Shown: one piece after another, positions 1 to 13,621 of the stretch
Numbering within the stretch: position 1 is the first letter of the stretch
Layout of the letters: every line of letters starts with the position of its first letter
Source: Reyranella sp.
Lineage (GTDB): Bacteria > Pseudomonadota > Alphaproteobacteria > Reyranellales > Reyranellaceae
Length of the DNA: 64,000 nt
NCBI GenBank assembly: GCA_029946105.1
Contig: JAQSDW010000005.1
Coordinates: 24,616-88,615 of the forward strand
Direction: 5' to 3'
Translations under genes and position numbers: made by a program
Notes under the pieces: generated by a model
The model's input: the letters and a program-made list of their open reading frames with translations, nothing else
The model's database searches: none
Told to the model about the DNA's origin: nothing

Positions 1-300
1 CCGGGCTTCCAGGACAACGAAGTGCCGCCCAGCAGCTCGCTCGCCTTCGAGCTGTACAAGGAAGTGAGCACGGGCCAGCGCTATGTGCGGATGACCTTCT
101 ACACCCAGACGCCCGAACAGATGCGCCAAGCCACACCGCTCAGCCTCAATAATCTGCCGGGCATGGCCGCGGTCGACCTGCCGGCCTGCAGCGCCGATGC
201 GCGCCATCGCGCTTGCCCTCTGCAGCGCTTCGTCGAGATTGTCTCGGCGGCCATCGACCCGGGCTGCGTCTCGATCGGCAATGTCATGATCAAGCGGTAG
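1..300 (+). CDS. Histidine-type acid phosphatase (AppA/phytase-like), C-terminal part
   Basis: This is the last 99 codons of a gene whose start lies outside the window, read in frame from base 1. The tail resembles the C-terminus of periplasmic histidine acid phosphatases of the AppA/Agp type: a stretch equivalent to the GGxLxFE strand (SSSLAFELYKE), then MTFYTQTPEQMR, then TPLSLNNLPG, which closely matches the TPLSLN segment of E. coli AppA, and a cysteine-containing end (LPAC, ACPLQRFVEIV, DPGCV) fitting the family's C-terminal disulfides. Such enzymes release phosphate from phytate, glucose-1-phosphate or similar esters. The catalytic RHGxRxP and HD motifs would be upstream and cannot be checked. 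Its last 11 bases overlap the end of the convergent kinase gene. Confidence 0.75.
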   Translation, partial: PGFQDNEVPPSSSLAFELYKEVSTGQRYVRMTFYTQTPEQMRQATPLSLNNLPGMAAVDLPACSADARHRACPLQRFVEIVSAAIDPGCVSIGNVMIKR

Positions 301-2163
301 AAGCGCCCGCCTGCCGTGCCGGCTTGGTATCGAGCAGCGACAGCAGCACGCGTTCGAGAGCAGCTGAATCGATCGGCTTCTGCAGCACCGGGACATTGGC
401 ATAGCGCCGGTCGAGGCTATCGCGCTGGTAGCCGGTGATGAAGACAAAAGGCACGCCGCGCGCCAGCAGCAGATCGGCCAGCGGATCGGCCGGCTCGCCG
501 GCTAGATTGAGATCGAGGATGGCGCCGTCGAAGCGTTCGGCCTTGGCCGCTGCCAGACCGTCGGCCAGCCGGCCACACGGGCCGACCACGGCGGCACCGA
601 GATCGTCGAGCATGCTTTTCACCAGCATGCTGACCAGCAACTCGTCCTCGACCACCAGAAGGCGCTTGTTGGCGAGGCTGCGCCGGGCGCGACGGTCGGC
701 GGACGGCGCCGTCGGCTCGGTGACGTCGGCGAGCGGTGCCGGCGCCACGATCTGGGCGCTTGGGATCGAGAGCGTGCAGTGCAGCCCCTCGGGACGCCAA
801 TCGTAGACGACACCGCCGCGGAACTGCGCTTCGATGCTCGAACGCACGATGGTGAGGCCGAAGCCCAAAGCCTGCGGCGTCGCCGTCGCAGGCCCACCGG
901 TCTCGCGCCAGTCGAGCACGACGGCGTCGGACCCGACCGACCATGCAAGCTCCAGGGTGCCGGTATCGGTCGAGAGCGCGCCATACTTGGCGGCGTTGGT
1001 GGCGAGTTCGTGAACCGCCAGCGCCACGGCCTGCGCCGTCGCGGGCAGCAAGACCACGGCCGGCCCCGAGGTCACGACGCGCTTGCGATGGCTGGCCTGG
1101 TAGGGCGCCATCTCCTCCTCGACGATCTTGCAGAGGTCGGCGCCTTCCCAGCGCGTGGCCGACAGCAGATTGTGCGTCGCCGCCAGCGCATGGATACGGC
1201 CCTCGACAGTGGTGATGAACTCCGGCGTGCTCTTCGCGCGGGTCAGCCGCAGCACCGACAGCACCACGGCCAGCGTGTTCTTGGCCCGGTGGTCGACCTC
1301 GCGCGCCAGCAGCACCTGGCGCTCCTCGGCGCGCTTGCGTTCGGTGATATCGACGGTGACGCCGTTCATGCGCGCGGGCCTCGCCGCTGTATCGCGCGAG
1401 ATGATACCGGCACCGTAGCACCAGCGCACCTCGCCGCTCGGCCGCACGATCCGGAACTCGGTCTGGAAGCGGGGCCCGCTGGTCTCGACGAGGGCCGCCA
1501 CCGAGCTCTTCTCGCGATCGTCGGGATGTATCATCGCCTCGATGCGCTTGATGGTCGGCTCGAACCGGGCCGGGTCGACACCGAAGATCCGGTACGGGCC
1601 GTCGTCCCACTCGATGTGGCCCGTCGCCAGGTCGACTTCCCACGAGCCCATGTCGCCGGCCGAGAGCGCGATGGAGCGTCGCTCCTCGCTCCTTTGCAGC
1701 CGCTCGGTCTGCGCCGCCAGTTCGGCGGTGCGGGCGGCGACCCGCCGCTCGAGCTCGACGTTCATCTCCTCGAGCTGGCGGGTCTTGCGATAGAGCTCGA
1801 GGAAGACCTTGACCTTGGCGCGCAGCACTTCCGGCACCACCGGCACCGTCACATAGTCGACGGCACCGATCTCATAGCCGCGCAGATGGTCGGTTTCGGC
1901 GATCTGGACCGCCGACACGAAGATCATGGCGAGCTTCTGGAAGCGCGGGTGCTCGCGGATCATGGCCGCCAGCTCGAAACCGTCGACGCCGGGCATGACG
2001 ACGTCGATCAGCACGACCGCCACCTCGGTCTTGAGGAGGACGCCCAGCGCCTCCTGCGGGCTGTTGGTCTTGATCAGGTTCTCGCCCAACTGGCCCAGGA
2101 TGACCTCATAGCTGAGCAGCTTGGCGGGCTGGTCGTCGACCAGCAGGATATTGACCTTGTCCA

Positions 2164-2164
<1 letters not shown>
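290..2164 (-). CDS. Hybrid sensor kinase REC-PAS-HWE kinase-REC
   Basis: A 624-residue soluble signalling protein. Residues about 1-125 form a receiver domain (LLVDDQ, phosphoacceptor in VLIDVVMPG), then a coiled coil to about 160, a PAS domain of the PAS_3 type (about 165-280, ending DITERKRAEER), an HWE-family kinase core (histidine in EVDHRAKN near residue 290; N-box HELATNAAKYGAL; WRETGGP motif typical of the HWE family) and a C-terminal receiver (LLVVEDE, LDLNLAGE, QKP) at about 505-615. In the first receiver the usual Lys before Pro is Val (VTVPV). No membrane segment is seen. The ATG overlaps the stop of the upstream kinase as TGATG, so the two are probably translated together and act in one phosphorelay. 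A longer reading from 2254 would run into that gene and is unlikely. Confidence 0.9.
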
Positions 2165-7599
<5,435 letters not shown>

Positions 7600-7752
7600 G
7601 GCAAGCTCTCTGCCTGAAATTGATGCCGGCCCCATGGTCTGGCATCAGCGAGAGGGTGCCCAACTCCAACACATCGGCCCTAAAAAGCCGGCACCAAAGA
7701 AACAGTCATCCCCCCACCAGCCCGATTAACGACCAGTTCCGAAAAAGGTTGC

Positions 7753-7802
7753 GTGACAAATTTGAGGTAAATTCCTAAAGTGGTAAGACCATGGACTGAC
7801 CA
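7753..7802 (+). promoter_or_regulatory. Candidate promoter with two FadR-type operators
   Basis: GTGACA (7753-7758) and TAAAGT (7776-7781) are 17 bp apart and resemble a sigma-70 promoter. Just downstream lie two abutting TGG-N5-CCA elements, TGGTAAGACCA (7781-7791) and TGGACTGACCA (7792-7802), centred 11 bp apart. This matches the FadR/FCD-GntR operator pattern TGGnnnnnCCA. The sites run up to 5 bases before the regulator's ATG, leave no clear Shine-Dalgarno sequence, and suggest autoregulation of the 7808-12809 operon. Binding is inferred, not shown. Confidence 0.5.
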
Positions 7803-7807
7803 ACTAA

Positions 7808-8563
7808 ATGGCCCTGATCGATATCGTTCGCTCCGACCCCGAAGAGACGCAGAGTGGCGCCACCCGGGTCCTCACCTTCTTCCGCGACCGGCTGCTGTCG
7901 GGTGAGCTGAAGGCGGGCGACCGCCTGCTGGCGGAGCGTGAGCTTGCTCAGGCGCTGGGCGTCAGCCGGCCGGTGCTGCGCGAGGCCCTGCGGTCGCTGG
8001 CCATGCTCGGGCTGCTCGACATCCAGCATGGCCGCGGTGCGTTCGTTCGTGCCGCCAACGCCTCGGTGCTGGGCCAGGCACTCACCCTTTGCCTCGCGCC
8101 CGAACCGAACATCCTGGACGACGTGCTGCAGGCCAGGATCGCCATCGAGTGCCAGGCCATTCGCCTCGCCTGCGAGCGAGCGAGCGAGCGTGACCTGCAG
8201 GCGATTGCCGGTATCCTCGACACGCTGGTCGATTCGCTCGATGACCCGGAAACCGGCGGAGAGGCCGACTACGCCTTTCACCTAGCCATCGTGCGGGCCT
8301 CCGGCAGCAGCGCGTTGATGAAGATCTACGAGGCGATCTCGCCGCTCCTGATGCGCAGCCACGTCGAGCGCCGCCGCGACACCTTCCGCGAGCCCGCCAT
8401 CACCTCGCGGCTGGTCGACGCGCACCGCGAGGTGTTCCTGTCGTTGGCACGCCGCGAACCCGACCAGGCCGAGCGCGCCTTGCGCCAGCATTTCCTGATC
8501 GGCGACGAACTGCGTCGCAAGAGCCTCATCTCCTCCTATCAGTCGCGAGAGAAACAGCCATGA
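7808..8563 (+). CDS. FadR-subfamily (FCD) GntR transcriptional regulator
   Basis: A 251-residue regulator with an N-terminal winged helix-turn-helix (about 20-85; LLAERELAQALGVSRP, VLREALRSLAMLGLL, GRGAFV) and an all-helical FCD effector domain (about 100-225). The FCD metal/ligand positions are visible as DYAFHLAIVRASGS and VDAHREVFLSLARREP followed by LRQHF. Such proteins usually repress a neighbouring catabolic operon until an organic-acid ligand binds. It is the first gene of a plus-strand operon; its TGA overlaps the next ATG (ATGA). The start is taken at 7808 because two operator-like palindromes end immediately before it; the ribosome-binding site is poor. The likely ligand is the substrate, or an intermediate, handled by the downstream enzymes. 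Confidence 0.9.
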   Translation: MALIDIVRSDPEETQSGATRVLTFFRDRLLSGELKAGDRLLAERELAQALGVSRPVLREALRSLAMLGLLDIQHGRGAFVRAANASVLGQALTLCLAPEPNILDDVLQARIAIECQAIRLACERASERDLQAIAGILDTLVDSLDDPETGGEADYAFHLAIVRASGSSALMKIYEAISPLLMRSHVERRRDTFREPAITSRLVDAHREVFLSLARREPDQAERALRQHFLIGDELRRKSLISSYQSREKQP

Positions 8564-9006
8564 AGCTTGTCGTCGGTTCGGACCATGCCGGCTTTCCGAT
8601 GAAGGCCGACCTCATCGCCTTCGTGCGCGGCCTCGGCCACGAGGTCGGGGACGTCGGCTCCTTCGACCCCGCGCCGGTCGACTTTCCGGATATCGCGCGC
8701 CAGGTCGCGGCCGCCATCACCTCCGGCCACGCCCAGCGCGGGCTGATGGTGTGCGGCACCGGGGTCGGCGCCTCGATCGGCGCCAACAAGATGAAGGGTA
8801 TCCGCGCCGCGGTCTGCCATGACGTGCACTCCGCGCACCAGTGCGTCGAGCACGACGACGTCAACGTGATGTGCATCGGCGCCCAGATCGTCGGCCCCTG
8901 GCTGGCCAAGGATCTGATCGCCGCCTACCTCGCTGCGGAATTCTCGACGGCCGAGGAATTCCGCCGCCGCGTGGCAAAACTCGCCGACATGGATGCGGGG
9001 CGCTAG
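8560..9006 (+). CDS. RpiB/LacAB-family sugar-phosphate isomerase
   Basis: A 148-residue protein of the ribose-5-phosphate isomerase B / galactose-6-phosphate isomerase family. It shows the N-terminal GSDHAGF motif, the catalytic cysteine loop MVCGTGVG followed by ASIGANKMKGIRAA, and the later HDVHSAH and NVMCIGAQIVG segments that complete the active site between subunits. These enzymes interconvert aldose and ketose phosphates. The family also includes allose-6-phosphate and tetrulose-phosphate isomerases, so ribose phosphate need not be the substrate. The gene overlaps the regulator by 4 nt and precedes an ABC transporter, which favours a dedicated catabolic role over housekeeping. Assignment to family is firm, to substrate is not. 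Confidence 0.88.
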   Translation: MKLVVGSDHAGFPMKADLIAFVRGLGHEVGDVGSFDPAPVDFPDIARQVAAAITSGHAQRGLMVCGTGVGASIGANKMKGIRAAVCHDVHSAHQCVEHDDVNVMCIGAQIVGPWLAKDLIAAYLAAEFSTAEEFRRRVAKLADMDAGR

Positions 9007-9045
9007 AGTTCGGTCAAGAAATCAAAACGGAAGACGGAGGAAACG

Positions 9046-9837
9046 ATGAGAAAGCTGCTGACGACCGTCGCCCTTGCGGCGGTGGCGACGATGGGCGTGA
9101 GCCAGATGGCCAGCGCCGACGTACTCGACGACATCAAGAAGTCGGGCAAGATCCGCATTGCCGTCGATCTCGGCGTGCCGCCCTATGGCATGACCGACGA
9201 CAAGATGCAGCCCTCGGGTTCCGACATTGACACCGCCAAAGCGCTGGCCAAGGACTGGGGCGTGGAGTTCGTGCATGTGCCGACGACGGGCGCCGCGCGC
9301 ATTCCGGCGCTGCAGACCGGCAAGGCCGACCTCGTGATCTCGACGCTGTCGATCACGCCGGAACGCGCCAAGGCGATCGACTTCTCGCTGCCCTACGCCT
9401 CGCTGTCGACGGTGATCGCGGCGCTGAAGTCGATCGACGTCAAGAAGCTCGCTGATCTCGACGGCAAGACCGTCGGCACCGTGCGCGGCACGACGCACGA
9501 CACACAGCTCACCAAGGAAGCGCCCAAGGGCATGAAGCTGGTGCGCTACGAGGACGACGCCACCGAGGCCCAGGCCTATCTCAGCGGCCAGGTCGACATC
9601 ATCTCGACCGCCGAGCTGCTGGTGGCGCCGATTGGCAAGAAGAACCCGGCCCGTCCGCTCGAGGTCAAGTTCGTGCTCGATACCTTCAAGCTCGCCGTCG
9701 GCGTCAAGAAGGACGAGGCGCGCCTGCTCGCCGAGGTGAACAAGTGGATCGCCGCCAAGATCAAGGACGGCACGCTGAACGCCATCTACAAGAAGCATCA
9801 CGGCAACGATCTGCCCGACGTGATCCTGAAGCAGTAG
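9046..9837 (+). CDS. Amino-acid-type ABC transporter substrate-binding protein
   Basis: A 263-residue periplasmic binding protein of the SBP_bac_3 family. The first 24 residues form a signal peptide (cleavage likely after MASA). Family landmarks follow: IRIAVDLGVPPYGM, the aromatic/charged segment SGSDIDTAKALAKDWGV, TGKADLVISTLSITPERAKAIDFSLPY and the hinge KTVGTVRGTTHD. A good ribosome-binding site (GGAGG) precedes the ATG. It sits with two HisM/GlnP-type permeases and an ATPase in one operon, so it very likely delivers the ligand to them. These systems mostly move polar amino acids but also other small charged molecules; the neighbouring isomerase and hydrolases suggest an organic or sugar acid. 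Confidence 0.88.
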   Translation: MRKLLTTVALAAVATMGVSQMASADVLDDIKKSGKIRIAVDLGVPPYGMTDDKMQPSGSDIDTAKALAKDWGVEFVHVPTTGAARIPALQTGKADLVISTLSITPERAKAIDFSLPYASLSTVIAALKSIDVKKLADLDGKTVGTVRGTTHDTQLTKEAPKGMKLVRYEDDATEAQAYLSGQVDIISTAELLVAPIGKKNPARPLEVKFVLDTFKLAVGVKKDEARLLAEVNKWIAAKIKDGTLNAIYKKHHGNDLPDVILKQ

Positions 9838-9839
9838 GG

Positions 9840-10730
9840 ATGGCCGCGAGCCGCCAAGATGGGGCGTCGATGGAGATCGTCGACGCCCATCACCATTTCT
9901 GGGATCCGGCGCGCAACTATCATCCCTGGTTGCGCGACGAGCCGCCGATTCCGTTCCGCTATGGCGACTACAACGCCATCCGCCGGCGTTACCTGCACGA
10001 GCAGTACCTGGCCGATGCGCACGGCTATGCCGTCGCGGGCTCGGTCTATATCGAAACCGAGTGGGACCCGCGCGATCCCATCGGCGAGATGACCTACGTG
10101 GCCGAGCTCCGGCAGAAGGGCCTGCCGTCGGTCGCCGTTGGCCAGGCGTGGCTCGACCGCGCTGATGCCGGAAAGGTGCTGGAACGGCTGAGCGGCTTCG
10201 ACTTTGTGCGGAGCGTGCGCCACAAGCCGCGGCCGGGCGACATGCAGACGGCGACGCGCTGGCGCAAGGGCTTCGCGCTGCTGGCCAGGCGGCTGGGCCG
10301 CTTCGATTTGCAGACACCGTGGGATCATCTCGGCGATGCGGCAAAGCTTGCCCACGACTTTCCCAGCATCATGATCTTTCTCAATCACACAGGCCTGCCG
10401 GCCGACCGCAGCCCCGAGGGGCTGGCGGGCTGGCGCCGGGCGATGGCCACCCTGGCGGCCGAACCCAATGTCGTGGTCAAGATCTCGGGCCTCGGCATTC
10501 CCGGCGTCGGCTGGACGGCCGCGGCCAACCGCCAGATCGTGCTGACGACCATTGAACTGTTCGGTGTCGAGCGCTGCATGTTTGCCAGCAATTTCCCGGT
10601 CGACAGCCTGTGCGCGAGCTTCGACGATATCTATCGCGGGTTTGCCGCGATCGTGGCCGACTTCCCCGAGGACGAGCGCCACGCCCTGTTCGAGGGCAAC
10701 GCGCGCCGTCTCTACGCCATTGCCAGCTGA
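9840..10730 (+). CDS. TIM-barrel amidohydrolase (COG3618, L-fuconolactonase-like)
   Basis: A 296-residue metal-dependent hydrolase of the amidohydrolase_2 type. The N-terminal motif IVDAHHHFWDP is typical of the COG3618 group (L-fuconolactonase, 2-pyrone-4,6-dicarboxylate hydrolase and relatives). Later strands carry ETEWDPRDP, VRHKP, FLNHTGLP, VVKISGLG and the Asp-bearing strand FASNFPVDSL, consistent with the barrel's catalytic residues. Enzymes of this group hydrolyse lactones or C-C/C-O bonds of small acids. The ATG at 9840 lies 2 nt after the binding-protein gene; an ATG at 9870 (starting MEIVDAH) has a slightly better upstream GGGG and is a reasonable alternative. An enzyme placed between a binding protein and its permeases argues for a substrate-linked role. 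Confidence 0.85.
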   Translation: MAASRQDGASMEIVDAHHHFWDPARNYHPWLRDEPPIPFRYGDYNAIRRRYLHEQYLADAHGYAVAGSVYIETEWDPRDPIGEMTYVAELRQKGLPSVAVGQAWLDRADAGKVLERLSGFDFVRSVRHKPRPGDMQTATRWRKGFALLARRLGRFDLQTPWDHLGDAAKLAHDFPSIMIFLNHTGLPADRSPEGLAGWRRAMATLAAEPNVVVKISGLGIPGVGWTAAANRQIVLTTIELFGVERCMFASNFPVDSLCASFDDIYRGFAAIVADFPEDERHALFEGNARRLYAIAS

Positions 10731-10748
10731 ACCCAAGTCTTAGAGCGC

Positions 10749-11432
10749 ATGTCCTACAAGTTCGATTTCGCCTTCATGGCCGAGCGGTGGCCCGATTTCG
10801 TCGCCGGCGCCTGGCTCACGGTCCAACTCACCGTGCTGGCGATTGCGCTGGGCTTCGCGCTCGGCACGCTGTGTGCGCTGGCGCGGGTCTATGGCGGGCC
10901 GGTGCTGCGCCGGCTGGTCGGCGCCTACGTCGAGGCGATCCGCAACACACCGCTGCTGATTCAGATCTTCATCGTCTACTTCGGCCTCTCCAGCCTCGGG
11001 CTGAAGCTCAGCGCCGACGTCTCGGCGGTGATCGCGCTCACCGTCAACATGGGCGCCTATTCGACCGAGATCATGCGGGCCGGCATCCAGTCGGTCCAGC
11101 GCACCCAGCTCGAGGCCGCCGATTGCCTCGGCCTCACGCGACTGCAGACGATCCTGCACGTCGTCCTGCTGCCGGCGATGGAGCGGGTCTATCCCGCACT
11201 CTCCAGCCAGTTCGTGCTGCTGATGCTGGCGTCGTCCATCACCTCGCAGATCTCGGTCGAAGAGCTGACGGCGACCGCCAGCCTGGTGCAGTCCGACACC
11301 TACCGCAGCTTCGAGGTCTACCTCGTGGTGGCCGTGGTCTATCTGGCGCTGTCGGCGCTCTACCGCTTCGCCTTCTGGCTGATCGGGCTCGGCCTGTTCG
11401 AGCGCAAGCGCCGGCTGGGGACACCGCTGTGA
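10749..11432 (+). CDS. Amino-acid-type ABC transporter permease (HisM/GlnP family)
   Basis: A 227-residue inner-membrane permease. Hydrophobic segments include FVAGAWLTVQLTVLAIALGF and ALYRFAFWLIGLGLF, and the EAA coupling loop reads EAADCLGLTRLQ, the site that contacts the ATPase. The motif IRNTPLLIQIFIVYF is highly typical of polar amino-acid permeases. The start ATG follows the hydrolase stop by 18 nt, and the stop overlaps the next gene's GTG (GTGA). With the following gene it probably forms a heterodimeric channel. Confidence 0.9.
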   Translation: MSYKFDFAFMAERWPDFVAGAWLTVQLTVLAIALGFALGTLCALARVYGGPVLRRLVGAYVEAIRNTPLLIQIFIVYFGLSSLGLKLSADVSAVIALTVNMGAYSTEIMRAGIQSVQRTQLEAADCLGLTRLQTILHVVLLPAMERVYPALSSQFVLLMLASSITSQISVEELTATASLVQSDTYRSFEVYLVVAVVYLALSALYRFAFWLIGLGLFERKRRLGTPL

Positions 11433-12076
11433 ACCAGCTCAGCGCCAACCATCTGCTCTATCTGCTGATCGCCGCGGAGTGGACGGTGGTGTTGTCGCTG
11501 ATCGCCTTTGCCGGTGGCTCGGTGCTGGGCCTCGCCATCGCGCTGATGCGGGTGTCGAAACTGGGCGTCCTGCGCGGCATCGCCAGCGGCTATATCCAGC
11601 TCATCCAGGGCACGCCGCTGCTGATCCTGCTGTTCCTGTCCTACTTCGGCCTCGGCATCATCGGCCTCAAGCTGGTGCCGCTGGTGGCCGCAGGCATCTC
11701 GCTGACGCTCTATGCCGGCGCCTTCCTGGGCGAGATCTGGCGCGGCTGCATCGAGGCAGTGCCGAAGACGCAATGGGAGGCCTCCGATTGCCTCGGCCTC
11801 AACCGCGTTCAACAATATGCCTACGTGATCCTGCCGCAGGCCACGCGTATCGCCATCCCGCCCACCGTGGGCTTCATGGTGCAGATCGTGAAGAACACCT
11901 CGCTCGCCTCGGTGATCGGCTTCGTCGAACTGGCGCGGGCCGGGCAGATCGTCAACAACTCGACCTTCGAGCCGTTCGCGATCTTCTCCTGTGTCGCTGC
12001 CATCTATTTCGCGCTGTGCTACCCGCTGTCGGTGGCCAGCCGCTACCTCGAGAGGAAGGCCCATGCCGGCAGGTGA
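11429..12076 (+). CDS. Amino-acid-type ABC transporter permease, second subunit
   Basis: A 215-residue permease starting at a GTG that overlaps the previous stop by 4 nt. It has about five hydrophobic segments, the sequence IQLIQGTPLLILLFLSYFGL typical of the family, and the EAA loop EASDCLGLNRVQQY followed by NTSLASVIGFVELARAG. It resembles the preceding subunit but is diverged, as expected for the two halves of a HisQM-like pair. The last 14 nt overlap the ATPase gene, so the three membrane/ATPase components are tightly coupled. Confidence 0.9.
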   Translation: MNQLSANHLLYLLIAAEWTVVLSLIAFAGGSVLGLAIALMRVSKLGVLRGIASGYIQLIQGTPLLILLFLSYFGLGIIGLKLVPLVAAGISLTLYAGAFLGEIWRGCIEAVPKTQWEASDCLGLNRVQQYAYVILPQATRIAIPPTVGFMVQIVKNTSLASVIGFVELARAGQIVNNSTFEPFAIFSCVAAIYFALCYPLSVASRYLERKAHAGR

Positions 12077-12809
12077 GGCGGCCGTCGTCCGCGTCCGCGA
12101 CGTGATCAAGGAGTTCGGCCCGCTGCGCGTGCTGGATGGCGTCGGCTTCGACGTGGCGCGCGGCCAGACCGTGGCGATCGTGGGCCGCAGCGGCTCGGGC
12201 AAGAGCACGCTGCTGCGCTGCATCGCCGGTCTCGAGACCGTCCAGGGCGGCAGCATCGAGGTCTGCGGCCATGCCGTCGGCCGGCCGGGAAGTGCCGCGC
12301 GCGCCCAGCTGCGCCGCGACGTCGGCATGGTGTTCCAGAGCTACAACCTCTTTCCGCACCTCAACGTCGAGCGCAACATCACTCTGGCGCTGACTCTGGT
12401 GAAGAAGGAACCGAAGGCCGCGGCCCGGCAGAAGGCAGCGGAAGTGCTGCGGCTGGTCGGCCTCACCGACAAGCTTCTAGCCTATCCCGAACAGCTCTCG
12501 GGCGGCCAGCAGCAGCGCGTCGCCATCGCGCGCTCGCTGGCGCTGTCACCGCAGGTCATGCTGTTCGACGAGGTGACGTCGGCCCTCGACCCAGAGCTCA
12601 CCGCCGAGGTGCTGGCGGTGATGGAGGATCTCGCGCGGCGCGGCATGACGATGATCACCGTCACGCACGAAATGGGCTTCGCCCGCCGCGTTGCCGGCCT
12701 GCTGGTGTTCATGCACCAGGGCAAGGTGTGGGAGATCGGCCCGACCGCCGAGTTGTTCGCCAGCCCGAAGACGGCGGAGTTCCGCCAGTTCGTCGGCAGC
12801 GAGCTTTAG
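12063..12809 (+). CDS. Amino-acid-type ABC transporter ATP-binding protein
   Basis: A 248-residue ABC ATPase that powers the two preceding permeases. Walker A is GRSGSGKST near residue 40, the Q-loop is VFQSYNLFPHL, the signature is LSGGQQQRVAIARSLAL, Walker B is VMLFDEVTSALD, and the switch histidine lies in TVTHEMGFA, the wording characteristic of the HisP/GlnQ group. The chosen ATG at 12063 lies 14 nt inside the permease gene. The stop is 8 nt from the end of a convergent binding-protein gene, and no hairpin separates them. Confidence 0.92.
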   Translation: MPAGEAAVVRVRDVIKEFGPLRVLDGVGFDVARGQTVAIVGRSGSGKSTLLRCIAGLETVQGGSIEVCGHAVGRPGSAARAQLRRDVGMVFQSYNLFPHLNVERNITLALTLVKKEPKAAARQKAAEVLRLVGLTDKLLAYPEQLSGGQQQRVAIARSLALSPQVMLFDEVTSALDPELTAEVLAVMEDLARRGMTMITVTHEMGFARRVAGLLVFMHQGKVWEIGPTAELFASPKTAEFRQFVGSEL

Positions 12810-12816
12810 GCGGTTC

Positions 12817-13545
12817 TCAGGATGCGGGTGGCGCGACCGACAGGCCCTTGACGCTGTGGCGCTTGATGAACTCGGCCACCATGCCCGACTTCTTGGCGTC
12901 CTCGACGAAGGCTGCGAGAAACTTGGCGCCTTCGATATTGGCCTTCGCCGTGCCGATGGCCTGCTGCACGGCGGTGAACTTGCCGTCGAGAATTTTCAGT
13001 CCCGGTGCCTTCTCGACATCCTTCAGAAGGCCGGGGCGGAGACCCGCCAGCACCTCGAGCTTGTCCGACATGAATTTCTCGTAGGCGGCGTCGAGGCCGC
13101 TCACCTGTACCAGCGTGGCGTTTTTGATGTTGTTGACCAGCCAGAGGTCGTAGGCGCTGCGCGCCGAGACGGCGATGCGCACGCCCTTCTTGTCGACATC
13201 GGCGATGGACGTGATGGGCGAGCCCGCCGGCACCATGTAGGTCGCTTCGATCTCGCAGTAGGCGGCGCTGAAGGCGATCTTCTCGGCGCGCTGCGGCTCG
13301 GCGCCGATCAGGCCGATGTCCCAGATGTTCTTGCCGGCCTGGTCGCCCAACTCGCCCGGTGTCTTGAAGGGCACGTAGGTGACGGGCACGCCGAGCGCCG
13401 CTGCGGCGGCGCGTGCCATGTCAGGCGACACGCCCACGGGTTCGGCGTTCGCACTGCGGCCGGTGACCAGCAGGAAGTTGGAGAGGTTGATGCCGGCGCG
13501 CAGGACGCCGGTGGGGGCGAGTTCGGTTCGTGCTTTGTCGGTCAT
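12817..13545 (-). CDS. SBP_bac_3-family binding protein lacking a signal peptide
   Basis: A 242-residue protein with the amino-acid binding-protein fold: GVLRAGINLSNFLL, VGVSPDMARAAAAALGVPV, WDIGLIGAEPQRAEKIAFS and KKGVRIAVSARSAYDLWL. It begins MTDKARTELAPTG, with no hydrophobic leader. An in-frame TAG lies four codons upstream of the ATG, so a hidden signal peptide is excluded unless the sequence is wrong. As written it should stay in the cytoplasm, perhaps as a ligand-sensing or buffering protein, or it could be a decaying copy. It faces the operon's ATPase gene tail-to-tail and diverges from the dehydratase gene across 76 bp. Confidence 0.8.
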   Translation of the reverse strand: MTDKARTELAPTGVLRAGINLSNFLLVTGRSANAEPVGVSPDMARAAAAALGVPVTYVPFKTPGELGDQAGKNIWDIGLIGAEPQRAEKIAFSAAYCEIEATYMVPAGSPITSIADVDKKGVRIAVSARSAYDLWLVNNIKNATLVQVSGLDAAYEKFMSDKLEVLAGLRPGLLKDVEKAPGLKILDGKFTAVQQAIGTAKANIEGAKFLAAFVEDAKKSGMVAEFIKRHSVKGLSVAPPAS

Positions 13546-13621
13546 GGCCCCAGTCTATACTGAAGCAAAGGGAGAATGAAACGCACGTGATTGCCGACAA
13601 CGCCATGAGGGGTATTGGGCC

